A stretch of 64,000 nt of DNA from contig VZQC01005738.1 in NCBI GenBank assembly GCA_009823505.1, positions 354,104 to 418,103 of the forward strand, written 5' to 3'. This DNA is from Rhizomys pruinosus. Its lineage: Eukaryota; Chordata; Mammalia; Rodentia; Spalacidae. The position numbers and the translations under genes are program-made. A model generated the notes under the pieces. That model was not told the origin of the DNA and searched no databases. It saw nothing but the letters and a program-made list of their open reading frames with translations. Below, in pieces: positions 1 through 11,555 of this stretch (position 1 is the stretch's first letter; every line of letters starts with the position of its first letter).

Positions 1-1559
1 TCCTGGCTGGGGCAAATCAGTAGAAGCAGCGCCAACACCCTCACCAATTTTGTGCTAAACAACTCATTTCATCCATCAAGCCTTCCGAAAAAAAGCCTCT
101 CATGTGATGAGGAGACTCTATTTTGTATTGAAAAATCTGAGGTGGTGGGTCCCTGGCAAGGCACAGAAGCCTGTTCCCAGAGTGTCAGAGTAAAAAAATA
201 GGGATCAAAAGTAAAAAAAAATATAAACTTCATCATAATACCAACCTGGTAAAAAAGGGAGCTAGCCGTTATAGGAACTTATTTCATCTCCCAGATCGGC
301 AAAGTCCGTTGACATGCCCTTTATCCTTAATGGGTGAGTGTCAACAAGCGGCCTTAGTGATTGAACTGGCCAGAGTAAGAATCACGCATGTATCTAAGGC
401 GAGGCCGGTGCCTGGACTTTAAATGGCACTCTTTGATAGGCGCGCTGATAGTTCAACTTGTTAGATACTGATCCAGCTGAGATAACCAGGGGAGGCTAAA
501 GCACTGTTTAAAAAAACACACGGGATGGGAGCAAAACTAGAGTATACAGAGAGTGGTTTCAAAGTAGAGGGAGACAGGAGATTTTAGGAACTGGGGTGGT
601 AGATGAGAGAAGCAGAGATATAAGAATTGAGAGTGTGGATGGTCATGGAGAGGGATCATAACATTTAAGGATTGTCACGGCGGGAATTGGATAGTATTTT
701 CAAGACATCAAAAAAGAGCGGCCCACTCTTGAAATCGACTTTTGTAGTGAGGTATAGGTAAGAAAAACAAGAACCAGTTAAAGGTAGGCCAAGACAGACG
801 CATCGATGCGTTGGGATACGATTTGGGCTCATAGATGCACCCAGACCATGTGTAAACGTGTTGGGGGTAGGGGAATCTCAGAGGAGGAGGACGTCCTTGG
901 TGTGGGTCTTTTGTGAACGCGGAAGGGGGGCAGGATGGTCTGGATGTTTGATTACGCACAAGAGAAGAGGTGTCCAGGGAGGAGACACCTTTGATACGCA
1001 CCTCGAATCCACAAAAATGACCCGGACAAAGGCAATGGTGAGTCTGTATCCACCCAAAGCAGATCTGCAGACAGCACAAACAACTCAACGTCAAAAACTT
1101 ACTTCGAATAGTGTAGACCATCCCTACAAACGCCTGAACCAACTGCGTGTACTGGTACTCCAGTTCACCAGACTAACATCATACGTGACCTGTTTGTGGG
1201 ATGCATTTGTGCTGGATTTGTCTCCTCACTAACACTCACTGGCACCGAGACCAAGAGACACCCTACAGATTCTTTGACTGTCAACAAAAAATAGAAAAAT
1301 TATAGAAAAATTTGAGGGGGGGTTAAATAAGATTTAATGGGGGGAAGGGGGGAGAAGTGAATGGAAGAGGTGGCAAAGGAGGACTGGGGGAGATAGAGGA
1401 AGGGGGGAAAAATAATTAGACGATAGCAGGAAATGAGGAGAGCGGGTACGCACCATGAAAAAAAAAGGGGCAGGGCGGTCTATAACCAAAAAGGCGGAAC
1501 AAGATAATTACAAACTAAGAGGCAGCGATTTGATGTATATACCCCTTTTGACCGCAATA
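1..1559. other. Unclassified sequence, no gene recognised
   Basis: I recognise no SINE, LTR, LINE or exon here. The reading frames are short and overlap on opposite strands, with no conserved motif. The texture (many short A and G runs, scattered CpG) differs from the rodent DNA after 3028. It may be poorly resolved consensus at a contig edge; see the findings. Confidence 0.4.
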
Positions 1560-1845
1560 GGGCACACGTCTTGTGCCTCCTGGCCTTCTCTCTCTCCCGC
1601 GCGCGTGTCGTGCGCGGCGCAGTGAGGAGGCCCCGCGCGAGCGTCTGCCCTTCCCCCTCCAATCCATTCTTCCCTCTTTCTTTCCACAGGGGATTCATCA
1701 ATCTCGCCTCATCTGTTTAATTTTGACTCATACTGGTCTCCCGCCCATTGGTTGTTAGCAAGGAGAAAGGCGGTAGCGTGTTGCCAGTGGTGTGTGCCCG
1801 CAGACAGATCCGTGACGGGCGCCCCCCCCGCTCCACCCCCCCCGC

Positions 1846-1884
1846 CCGACCCCCCCCGCCCCCCCCCCCCCCCCCCCCCCCCCC
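1846..1884. repeat. Poly-C tract
   Basis: Almost uninterrupted C run with one G, followed directly by a GC-alternating stretch and a G run. Such tracts are hard to sequence and assemble, so the length is unreliable. Confidence 0.8.
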
Positions 1885-2511
1885 GCGCGGGGGGCCTCGG
1901 GGGCAACCAGGATCGGGGACGGATCAAGTAAAAGCGTGGGGTGTAATGACGGTGGTCGTGTGCGCGGAAATAGCAAATGGCAAAGATAGAAGGGGTGCGC
2001 CTGCAAAAGCGGGGCGAGAAGCAAGGGGGCGAAAACGCGAGAAGAACAGAGGAGGCGGGGGCACAAAGAAGAACAAAACAACAAGCGACGGGCAGACATG
2101 AGGAGGCGGTGCCGAGCCAGATGGCCGCGGACCCACGATAACCATTTGTATCACCGTACTAATCGGTGTCGGCTCGGGGTAGGGCAACAGAGAAAGTACC
2201 AATAAGAAAAGACAAAAAGAGACATGTGGAGGGCGGTGGCCGCCCGGGGACGAGGGGAGCGGCGAGCCGGGCCAGGGCGGAGCCACAGGTGCGACGTGAC
2301 TGAATAAGCGCGGCTGAAGAGAGAGAGAGGAGGGAAGAACGAGAACTGAGTGTCGGGAACGTAGGGGCAAAGCACACGGAAACAGCCAAATCGCCCCACG
2401 TGCGCGCTGCTGCGCTGAGGGTCGGATCGTGGAAAGAACGCGGGTGTGGTCCGACTGGGATGCGAGCCCGATGGGGTGCTGTTCGGGGTGGGGGAGAGAA
2501 AGAGGAGGGAA

Positions 2512-2564
2512 AGGGGGGGGGAAGAGGGGGGGGGGGGGAGAAAGGAGAAGGGGGGGGGGGGGGA
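2512..2564. repeat. G-rich homopolymer cluster
   Basis: Several runs of 8 to 14 G separated by short GA spacers. It could form G-quadruplexes if real, but lies in the anomalous first 3 kb. Confidence 0.7.
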
Positions 2565-2880
2565 ACAAGGACGCGGAGTGGCGGGACGCGCTGGCTCTCC
2601 GTGACCGCTCTCAGGTGCTCTCGAGCAGAAAACGCCAAGCAGGAGTCACCGCGCGCTCCGCTGAGTCCTCGAGAACCCGCGCATGGCGGCTAGACGCGAC
2701 GCGCGGCCCGCGCCAACGGGGGGACCCCCAACAGCGACACGCGCGGCACAACCCCAGCGCCAGAACGCGGAAGAGGACGGAGCACGCCCGCGCGAAAGCG
2801 GCGGCCGGGACGGCGCGCAGGGGCTGCGGCAACACCGAGCCGGCCGCAGCGCAGGTGGTGCGCGAGGTGTGCGGAGGTGG

Positions 2881-2959
2881 GAAAAAAAAGAGAAGAAAAA
2901 AAGAAGAAAAAAAAACGACTATCAGTCAATATGAAGACAGAACAACNAAAAAAAAAAAC

Positions 2960-3002
<43 letters not shown>

Positions 3003-3027
3003 AATAAAATAAAAAAAAAAAAAAAAA
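2881..3027. repeat. A-rich tract with an ambiguous base
   Basis: Runs of A with rare G, C and T, including an uninterrupted stretch of about 40 A. The base at 2946 is N. The tract separates the anomalous first 3 kb from typical rodent sequence and may be an assembly junction. Confidence 0.7.
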
Positions 3028-3084
3028 GTCATGACTTCAAAATTGTAAATTCATATATATATATATGGAGGAGGGGGACAATGT

Positions 3085-3211
3085 TTCAAGACTACTGGGT
3101 TGGCAAGATACCTCCAGGTAGAGGTACTGGCCACCAAGCCTGGTGACTTGAGTTTGATTCCTAGAACCCATGTGTTGAAAGAAGAGAACCAACATGTATG
3201 AGTCCCTTAAC

Positions 3212-3267
<56 letters not shown>

Positions 3268-3300
3268 TATACACACACACAAACACACACACCCACACTA
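3085..3300 (+). mobile_element. B3/B2-family SINE with (CT)n(CA)n tail
   Basis: Diverged tRNA-derived SINE body ('ggttggcaagat', then 'gagtttgattcctagaaccc') followed by a CT run at about 3213-3262 and a CA run at about 3269-3298, the usual 3' end of rodent B3 elements. Orientation is plus. Confidence 0.6.
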
Positions 3301-6300
3301 AAATCTTTTATGACACTGTACTACACTCTAGCTTGAAGGCAGCTGAGGATGGGTGCGAGCCATCCCTTAACATGGATGATTCTGATTCACTATTTCACAG
3401 TAACTAGAAGGATCTTACGGAGACAAATGTGCTCTTTCTGGAAAAATAGCTCATAGCTGGGAGGTGGACCCCTGTCCCCAGGATGGTGAAAGCCCCACTC
3501 TTCTCCCTTCACCTATTCCTCATTCTCCTATGGGGTCCTCTTAAATGCTGAGGGTCTTTATTAAGAAGTCAGCAGTCCCAGATCTGCATCAAGCTTCCGT
3601 TTAGTTAGAGTCTGGAAGCACAGAAGCCTTGAGAGAAGCGCAGAGCTGTAAGTAAAGCATCCAAAGTTGCTGCGTTTCTGTTGCTCAGCCAAATTTGCAT
3701 GCTTGTATTCTCTAACCATTTCCATCAGCATCCATGATTCCCTGGAGTTGAGCCTAGAGGAGGAAAGGGAATTTATTTTACATTTGATATATTTGATCAC
3801 AAAATCCGGGGCTTATATTTTTCAGCACCTGAATAACCCTGCGCCTGCCCATACATGTTGGAAGTGTTGTTTTGCTTAAATACACAGATGAGACTCATTG
3901 AAGACTCCCCTTTCACCTTGCTCAAGGCGAAGAGAGAGATCAAAGCGTCCTGTGTTTGTCCAGGATGACCCCTGTTTTGTGCACACACTCTCCCACCTCC
4001 TTGACTGCGGAAGCTCCTACAAAGACCTGGTTTCTCCTCCTGTAAGTCTTCGTTTAAGCAACGCCCTCCTGCTCCTTTGGCATCTTAGAAGCAGGAGATT
4101 CACCATTGTGGGTAGATTCTTTGCTTTTTGAGGGCTTTCAAAATTATAGTATCTACTCCTTTAATTAAAAAGAAAAATGAGCTTCACTGGAAAGAGATAT
4201 CTGAGCTGGTATTTGAAATGGCCATAATCTACTAAGACTAATTTAGAGAGATTTTTAAGAAACTTGCCTATTATCATTTCAGCCTTGAAAACAAGTGGTT
4301 AATTTTTGTTTTTACTTTTTTCCTTTAAAGTGACCCTGATTTATTACTTACTTAATTCCTTTCAGATTAGAGAATATAAAGTAAATACTGATCATCAATT
4401 TCACTTAGCTCATAAATTAGTGTTAATTAAGAAGGTAAAATGCAATGACTTGAGAAAGGAAATCTCTCAGGCCAAGGACCAGATTCCTGCCAGGCCTGAC
4501 CACCAACCCCAAGAACCACATGGTAGAAAAGAGAATAAATGGACTCTTGAGAGCTGTGCTCATGTGCTTGTACACACACACACACACACACACTCACACA
4601 CACTCACACACACATACCACTAAGTATAAAAAAATTCTCCAGCCTATAAATCAGAGAAGATACAGAAGATAAACATTAAAAAGTTTGAACAAGTTACACA
4701 CCAAGAAATGGACTGAAAAGCAAACCATTTCCTCTTTTGGGGTCTCTGTTTTCTCACACATAAAACAAAGGAGCTTAAATTAGCTGTCGAGTCCAGAATT
4801 CTGTGACTTAAAAGATATATGTGCCAGTGTGAAGAGTGAATTTAAAGCTTCAAGCTCTCCCATGCTTTGCTTGGCAAATTTCATGTAAAAGATAAGCTCT
4901 ATGCAATTATAACTTCAGACAGGGAAGTGGATGCTGTGTAGACAAAAGGGGACAAGGAACAAGAGGAGGAAGGCCCAGAGCTTCCACAGACAGGAGAGAG
5001 TGCTGAGAAGTAGGAGAGGCCCTGGGTGGGAGGGAGCCCTGGAAGAAAGAACTGGAAAGTAAGATCAGTCTGAACACACAGCAAAGCTCAGGCCAATCAA
5101 TCAACTAGGATTCTCTACTCTGGGGACTTTCTTTGTCAGGGGACTCTTAAGGGGGAGTGGGAGATAAAATGGCCGAGGATTATACACTCTGCTAAGTATA
5201 GCAGATTGCAAAAATATCCTAGCGTCTAACTAGACTTGCAAGGGAAGGGCCGGGGTAACCAGAGAGCATTTAGGAAATATTCAAAGAATGCTTGGAGGTT
5301 GAGCCTCAGCAGTGGGGTCTGGCTAAGGGCTGTAAAGGCAGGGCACTGGCAGGCAGGCAGGGAATGGTGAGGGAAATTGAGTTGTCCTTTTCAGTTCTCT
5401 ACCCAGCCAGTTCTGGGAGCCCAGTACAAAACTGTTACAAAGAAACACTTTGGTCACAAATCAAGGAATAATCTCTAGAAGTCTTCAGGATATAATGCCA
5501 CTTTGGTATCAGAAGGTTTCCCATTTGACTCATTTCTCCCAGGGAGAAATGGGAAGAAACTGGTATTATCTGCCAGGCTGTGTTCTCTTACAAAATGAAA
5601 ACTAGGTAAGTCCACTACATTGCCCTTTTTGCATTGCCCGCCGGGAAGCTGAAACAGAACAGCGATCCAGTTCTAGGACTCATATAGCTTAACCCTTGTG
5701 TTTTATTTAAATTTTTCCTTCTTTATCCTTTGTTGCCGTTTTTCATGACAAGCTATCTCACTCTTCCTTCTATTCCAAAGATATTGATTGAATCCTTGAG
5801 TCAGACACACTGAATCCTTTTAGAGGGCAGATGGAATGTGGGTCTGGCCTGCTGGGCAGTAGGTCTGAACTATAATATCAGTTCTTCCTCTGCCTTGTGC
5901 AGTGTTTAAGACTTGATGTTTATTCTTGGGATATAGCTCGGGCATCTTCCAGAGGAGCAAGGGGTCCGGGGCATCTAGCTAGCTTTTCCTAAAAACTCAC
6001 CAGCTTTTAGTCTTACTAAAGCATGGGTTTTTCCTCTGAGGGTCTTTGATCCTCTGGCTGCAGACACTCCGGCACCAGGGAGCCTTAAAGGTCAAGGATC
6101 GAAGACACAGAGAGATGGGTGAAATCAGAGGACAGGGTAGCAGCCTCCGAGGACCTGCGGGGGCATGCACCGGGCTTCCAAGACAGATGGATGATGTCAC
6201 CTGAGGAATAAATAACTGCATTCACTAAGCTTAGACAGGGACCCAGCAGGTGTGTTTGAAAGAAAGCTGTTTAACTCTGCCTCCGTTATTGCATGTGGAT

Positions 6301-6620
6301 TCCTAGTGTTCAGCATCTTGAGGTCCCAGGGAAACGATGTACACTTAAAACTCAGTTTCCTCATCTGGAAGAAAGCAAGCCCTGGATCCATTCATCTCCC
6401 ACGACTTCTTCTAGCTTTAATTGAATGTGACTTAGTTTTTGTCTACAAATTCTCTTTACACTCATTTGCCTCCACATACCACAGAGAGATGGACAGCTTT
6501 AGCACTCTCTACCAGGACCATGCAAAACACACACAGAAATATGCAGTACGGAACCCGTGTACAATGAAAATATGGAGGGGCAACTCACTGAGGGCACTGA
6601 GTTACAGTAACCACTTGCTA
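3301..6620. other. Unique non-coding DNA, nothing recognised
   Basis: Apart from the CA microsatellite at 4574-4616, I see no SINE, LTR or exon. Base composition is ordinary. It could include downstream parts of a Ttc9-like transcription unit on the minus strand, but nothing in the sequence proves this. Confidence 0.4.
4574..4616. repeat. (CA)n microsatellite
   Basis: CA dinucleotide run with TCA interruptions. Confidence 0.9.
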
Positions 6621-7210
6621 GACATGTTTGGTGGTTGGTTTTGTCCCCTTGACAGTCTGGAGTTACTGGAAAGAGAGTCTCAATAAGGGATTGTCTAGTT
6701 CAGGCTGGCCTATGGGCGTGTCTGTGGGAGATTGTCTTGATTACATTAAGTGACTTGTCCTGAGGTGTGGCACCGTTCTCTGGCTTTGGGTCCTGGACAG
6801 TGTGGAGTTGTGGACACTTCCTGCTGTAAAGCACTCGTGTCTTCCTTCCTTCTGCTCTTGACTGTGGATGTGATACCCCTGGCTGTTTGTTGTGGACACT
6901 TCCTGCCGTAAAGCACTCGTGTCTCCATTCCCTCTGCTCCTGACTGTGGATGTGATACCCCTGGACAGTGTGGAGTCGTGGATACTTCCTGCTGTAAAGC
7001 ACTCGTGTCTCCATTCCCTCTGCTCCTGACTGTGGGGTACCTGGCTGTTTAAGTTCCCGAGTTGCTGCACTTCCCTCCTAGATGGACTGCAGCTCTGAGC
7101 TAAAACATATTCACCTTTTCTCCCCTGGGTGGTTTTTTTGTCTGGTGCTTGGTCACAGCACCAGACATGAGCCATGTGCTTAGTTCTCACTGGGCCCTGT
7201 TTCTACGACT
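6621..7210 (+). mobile_element. Old LTR-like retroelement fragment
   Basis: The start ('ggttggttttgtcccc', 'cttgacagtctgga', 'attgtcttgattaca') resembles the common rodent MT-type MaLR LTRs in plus orientation, as I remember them. The normal middle is replaced by a triplicated ~84-bp block (6795-7040). The family is a judgement by eye; the 3' end is not clear. Confidence 0.45.
6795..7040. repeat. Three tandem copies of an ~84-bp unit
   Basis: Copies begin near 6795, 6881 and 6963 and share 'taaagcactcgtgtct' and 'gactgtggatgtgatacccc'. Copies 2 and 3 are the most alike. The open frames here are only reflections of the repeat. Confidence 0.85.
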
Positions 7211-7565
7211 TAACCAGAGGACAAATTGCGTTTACATAGGATTTTCTAGCGTGTAGTTGTCAGAAGTCACACAGGGCAGGATCCTGTGTGCTCTTTACCA
7301 AATTCCCCTAAAAGGTGGCAGAAACTCACAACAATGTCTCAATTAGGACTTGGGCATTGATGGTCAAGATGAAGACTCTGTCTGCCACCATGGAGGGGAG
7401 TCTCTCTTACTGTCCTTTTATGGTTTCATGCTCCCTTTCTCAATTCCTGGAAATCATTTATCTGTTCTTAATTTTATTATTTTGTCACTTAACGAATTAT
7501 ATAGATAGATATAGATCCACGTAAAGCATAAACTTCCTGAAATTAGCTTTTTTCCTCTTTCTGCA
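7211..7565. other. No feature recognised
   Basis: Unique non-coding sequence between an LTR-like fragment and an antisense SINE; nothing supported. Confidence 0.4.
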
Positions 7566-7566
7566 T

Positions 7567-7793
7567 TTTTTTTTTTTTTTTGGTACAGAATCTCGTGTAG
7601 TCCAAGCTGGTCTTAAACTTGCAATGTGACTGAAGATGACCTTGGACTTCTGGTCTTCCCATCTCCACCTCCTGAGTACCAGAATTACAGATGTGTTCCG
7701 CCATGCCAGGAGTTTGCAGAGCTGGAAATCAAACCTAGCTTCCTGTGTGCTCTGCAAGTGCTCCACCAGTTGGGCTACACCCTGGCTCTCAAA
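7567..7793 (-). mobile_element. B4-type SINE, antisense
   Basis: Begins with a poly-T run (the reversed A tail) and continues with the B1-related body ('agtccaagctggtctt', 'cctgagtaccagaattacag') and then the ID-like half. This order fits a minus-strand B4 element. Confidence 0.7.
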
Positions 7794-7884
7794 TAGGTGA
7801 CTTAGGAAGTGAGTGACTGCTACGGAGCAGTTGAGTTGGGTGGAGGAAAATGGATGTCCAAATTAGGACACCAACATTAGCTGG

Positions 7885-8212
7885 CAGTATTCGAATGAGA
7901 CTGTCTCCCATAGGCTCCGACTACTTGATATTTTATCCCCAGTTGGTGGTGGTTGTTTGGCGGCTTCAGGAGGTGTGCCCTTGCTGGAGGAAGCACTTCA
8001 CCGGGACAGGTAAGTCCTGCTGGAGTTCTAGTCTCTTTGTACTGCTGGGATATGGGAGGGCTGCTGGTGCGCTAGCCACCTCACCATGCTTCTCCATCAC
8101 AGGGAACCTTAATCCCTTTGGGACCTGGAACTATAAGCTCAGATAAATTCTTCTTCCTATAAATTCCCTTGGTCATGGTGTTTTATCACGGTAACAGAAA
8201 AGTAACTAACAG
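7885..8212 (+). mobile_element. ORR1-like MaLR LTR (solo)
   Basis: Matches the architecture of the two LTRs at 30851 and 32571: 'gaatgagactgtctccca' near the start, 'ccagttggtggtggt', 'aggtgtgcccttgctgg', 'aagctcagataaatt', and the end 'ggtcatggtgttttatcacg' followed by 'aaaagtaactaaca'. No partner LTR is seen nearby, so it is probably a solo LTR. Confidence 0.65.
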
Positions 8213-8804
8213 CTGGTGAACAGATACAGTGGAAAGAGAGCTCCATGATTTCTAAGACTCGATCAGAACAATGTGGCCTGTTTGTCCTGGAAGTCTGGCC
8301 ACTGGAGAGGCCACCAAAAGACCCAAGCACTGCAATCAACAGACCCAAGCACTGTGATCAAAAGACCAGCTCCTCCCTGGCTCAGACTGTAAGTGAAGTT
8401 GTCTTGAACCCTTCAGCCTTGAACCCTCACCGGCTGGCTGTGCACCTTGGACTGACCTCTGTGTAAATGGTCCCTCAAAGCCAAAGAATTGCCCCGTGGA
8501 GTCCTATCTGGGTATTTAACCCACTGAATCTGGTGATATAATGAAAACAATTGTGGCTTTATGCTAACACATTTTTCATAATCATTACATAGCTATGACA
8601 ACTTAGACATTAGCCAAACACTCCACAAAGTCTCACCCTGGAAACCTCCTGTGACCGCTGGGGAAACTGAGATCTGCAGAGATCCACTCATCCACCCATG
8701 GGTCAAGGTTAGAAACAACAACACAAGCTTTGGGGAACAGTCCTCTGTCCCCCAAGCCATTGCCTTGTTCTGTCTAATACATGATAACACATTAAGAACA
8801 TGTC
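8213..8804. other. No feature recognised
   Basis: Non-coding. A short repeated phrase ('agacccaagcactg') occurs twice near 8321 and 8341. No gene or named repeat is supported. Confidence 0.4.
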
Positions 8805-9047
8805 TGTGGGTATGGTGTTGCATGTCTGCTATTCCAACACTCAGGAGGCTGAGGCAGGAGGATCATGAGTTTGAGGGTGAGCCTGCTTCAGAGAAAACCA
8901 AAGAAAGAAAAGGAGGAAGAAGGAGAGGATGAAGGGAAAGAAAGAGAAGCGAGGAGGAAGAGGAGAAGGGGGAGGAGGAGGAGGAAGAGGAGGATGAGGA
9001 CGAGGAGGAGGAGGAGGAGGAGGAGGAGGAGGAGGAAAGGGTCTTTC
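8805..9047 (+). mobile_element. B1-like/B4 SINE ending in a purine tract
   Basis: SINE body with 'aacactcaggaggctgaggc' and 'aggaggatcatgagttt', then an A/G-only tail ending in (GGA)n at about 8900-9047. The Arg/Lys/Glu-rich and poly-Ser frames over the tail come from the repeat. Confidence 0.65.
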
Positions 9048-10082
9048 TGATTATATGCAGGGTCCAGAGACTAGCTCTTTGCCATGCTACAATTTTATCT
9101 CCTTTGATACTTTTATCCCCATTGAATAAAAGCTGAATTAGCCAAAGGCCTTGACATAGAAACAAAAAGTGAACTGGGTGGCCTTATATGTGTGGCTCTT
9201 ACAGGGCTGCAGATAATTGGGTCATTTGAATGTAACTAGCTCCCAATTAGAAGAAGCAATGCCCAAGTATGTAAGGCCAGGTTTCTTCTCAAGATTGTAC
9301 TGAACCCCCTAGGATTTGAAAGCTGTCCGTTCCCAGCTCACTGAAACATGTTTTCTGTGGAAAGAAAAGACGGCCTCTATTAACATCAACCCTGCGCTCC
9401 TCAGAACACTGGCTTACTGGTGATTTATGACAGCCAGGCTGCTTCCTGCTCCTGCTGAATGTTGGATTTTTTTTCTTTTAATTCTGCAAATGGAGGGGTA
9501 ATTCTTCATCTCTTGGCCCAGGGCAACTCCAGGCGACTCTTTGGAAGAGAGTTAGGGTATTTACAATTCACAGATTGATCCTGCCTGGTAGTTCACAAGA
9601 GAAAAGGGTCTTGTTGCTGAGTCTGATGCCAACTGGGACCCAATCCAAATAAGAAGGGCCAGTGCACACAGTGTGTGTGGGAAAAGATTCTCCAGGTTCC
9701 GACCTCAAAATTATATTATGAAGATGCAAACTTTTCCTTTAAAAAAGATCAAAGGTCATTTGTTAGCGACAATGTCTTTGTGCTTCTAAAATAGTTCCAT
9801 TTGAGAAAAACTACAACAAAATCCAATTCGAATGCTGCCCATATAATTATATCTCAAAGAAAACCATGTAGAACAATACCAAAAGCTGGTGCATGCTGTA
9901 TTGCAACATTTTCGCCATTCATGCAACAAAACCCATTAACAATTTAAGGAAAAATCCCCATTCAGTTCTGTCCTCCATGTCTTTCTCATCAGCATAGCTC
10001 TCCTGAACTTTAGCAAATGGTACTCAGCTTTTAGAATTCCCACCAGTGATGTAGATCATTTGGATGTTATCTAAAATGGAAG
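9048..10082. other. No feature recognised
   Basis: Unique-looking AT-balanced non-coding sequence with no recognisable repeat or exon. Confidence 0.4.
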
Positions 10083-10205
10083 CACTCCAGCTAGTTACAG
10101 GTCTGTAATCCCAGCACTAGGGAGGTAGAAGCAGGAGGAATGCAAGGTCATCCTTGGCTAACAGCCTGAGCTACATAAGCCTCTGTCTCAAAATAAATAA
10201 ATTAA
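10083..10205 (+). mobile_element. B1/B4-like SINE fragment
   Basis: Contains 'tctgtaatcccagcactagg', 'aggtagaagcaggagg' and 'tctgtctcaaaataaataaa'. It is diverged and short, on the plus strand. Confidence 0.6.
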
Positions 10206-10907
10206 TTAAGTAAATAGCAGAAAACCTAACTCAAATTACTTTTAATAAAGAGGTAAAATGACTGCCTTCCGTAGTGGAAAGATAGAAAGTTGGATCTTGT
10301 AAGCTTGGAACAGATGAAGAGCAGGGACCTGTGTCCCTCAGTTCCACTTCCCAGCTTTCAGTTCCCTCCTCAGCCGATTGACCCAGACAACGGGGCATGG
10401 GACCCTGGACCCACACGAGGGGGCATGGGACACTGACAGCTCTCAGCTTATATTTGGCAAACTTTTAACCCCAGTAACGAATTCTAGACCTCTGTAGACA
10501 CTGCTCTGGGGAAACTACCCAAGTTGGCTGCTCTTGAGCTGCATGTCCATCCTGTGGCCTGTCCTTGGTCACTCCTCAGAGGTACAGACCATGTGCTTTT
10601 GAACTTAGTTGTAGTTAGGTTGCAAGTGTAGGGGATGGCATAGGGGATGGCATAGGCAATAGGGTTGCATGTAGGGGATGTACAGCTAGGCTTTTCCGGA
10701 AACTCTGCCTCTCTCTTTTCAATCTCAAATTTACCCCAGACCTAATCTCTGCATTCTTATGCCCCTTCCTTACCATGATCCTCCTGCCCTCTAATCCCAC
10801 TTCTAAACCCCAAATGGCTTGTCACCATAGCAGCCAATCAGTTAGGTTCTCCTGAATAGCATCTGACACCAGTTAGTCTCCACCACCCACCCACCCGCAT
10901 ATGTTTC
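10206..10907. other. No gene recognised; short local repeat
   Basis: Non-coding. Around 10630-10680 the phrase 'aggggatggcat' is repeated locally with small variations. Nothing else is supported. Confidence 0.4.
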
Positions 10908-10911
10908 TCTG

Positions 10912-10959
<48 letters not shown>

Positions 10960-11152
10960 GATTCTAGGGTGGCCTTGAACTCTCGGTATACCCAAGGTTG
11001 AACATGAACTTCCAGATCCTCCTGCTTCTGCCTCCCAGTGCTGGGATTACAGGTTTGAGCCCCATGCCCAGCATATGGGGTGCGGGGTATCAGACCCAGG
11101 TCCTCACCCATGCTAGGTAAGCACTCTACCCACTGAGTTACATCTTGACTTT
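10908..11152 (-). mobile_element. (CT)n and antisense B4-type SINE
   Basis: A CT run (about 10914-10957) is followed by an antisense B1-related body ('ggtggccttgaactctcgg', 'cccagtgctgggattacagg') and an ID-like half ('gcactctacccactgagtta'). The duplicated segment starts in this element; its partner begins near 21635. Confidence 0.65.
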
Positions 11153-11191
11153 CTCTTCCACAAGCTCCAGTGCCTTCCTTGGTCTCCATGC

Positions 11192-11555
11192 CTCTTCTTC
11201 AATTTCTTTTTTTTCTTCTTTTTTTTCTCTTTTATTTGTTTATTTTAAGGGATTCTACAATATAATAGCACAGTTGTTTTCAGATAACATTGACGTTACT
11301 CAGTTTGCCGTACAATTAGGTAATTGGTGCATTTTTTTTTGAAGTGAGCCAAATTATTAAGCATAAGTAATGAATGTTACTTACATTCATGTAAAACCAA
11401 TTTGCAAGTATCTATGTCCAAATTTTGAACAACCCAAGGTTCCCATAGTCTAGTTGGAGAAGTTTGTATGCACAAGCATGTTGATCAAATAGGAGTCCAG
11501 TCTATATTGCTGTAGTCTCACGATTCACCCCAATCTCTCTTCTTCAATTTCTTTT
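11192..11555 (-). mobile_element. Retroposed copy of an unidentified transcript
   Basis: A 19-bp direct repeat, CTCTTCTTCAATTTCTTTT, occurs at 11192-11210 and 11537-11555 and looks like a target-site duplication. The ~326 bp between has a T-rich left end (A-tail on the minus strand) preceded on the minus strand by AATAAA-like hexamers, as at the 3' end of an mRNA. About 100 bp of it recurs at 50757-50857. The source gene is not recognised. Confidence 0.6.

Larger units (their letters stand above)
1560..2880. other. CpG-rich block with long homopolymers
   Basis: CpG dinucleotides are very frequent (for example near 1597-1645, 2240-2280 and 2680-2870), unlike the rest of the window. A CpG island of a nearby gene is one explanation. 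However, the block is broken by long C and G runs, and no splice-flanked or conserved coding exon is visible. The proline- and glycine-rich frames across it come from the homopolymers. Confidence 0.45.

Noticed and set aside
285..310. Sequencing-adapter remnant ('agatcggcaaag')
   Set aside because: It matches the common adapter start for only eight bases and then diverges; chance is likely.
1709..2962. Pro-, Gly- and Lys-rich ORFs in the first 3 kb
   Set aside because: They follow the homopolymer and purine tracts; no domain or splice site supports them.
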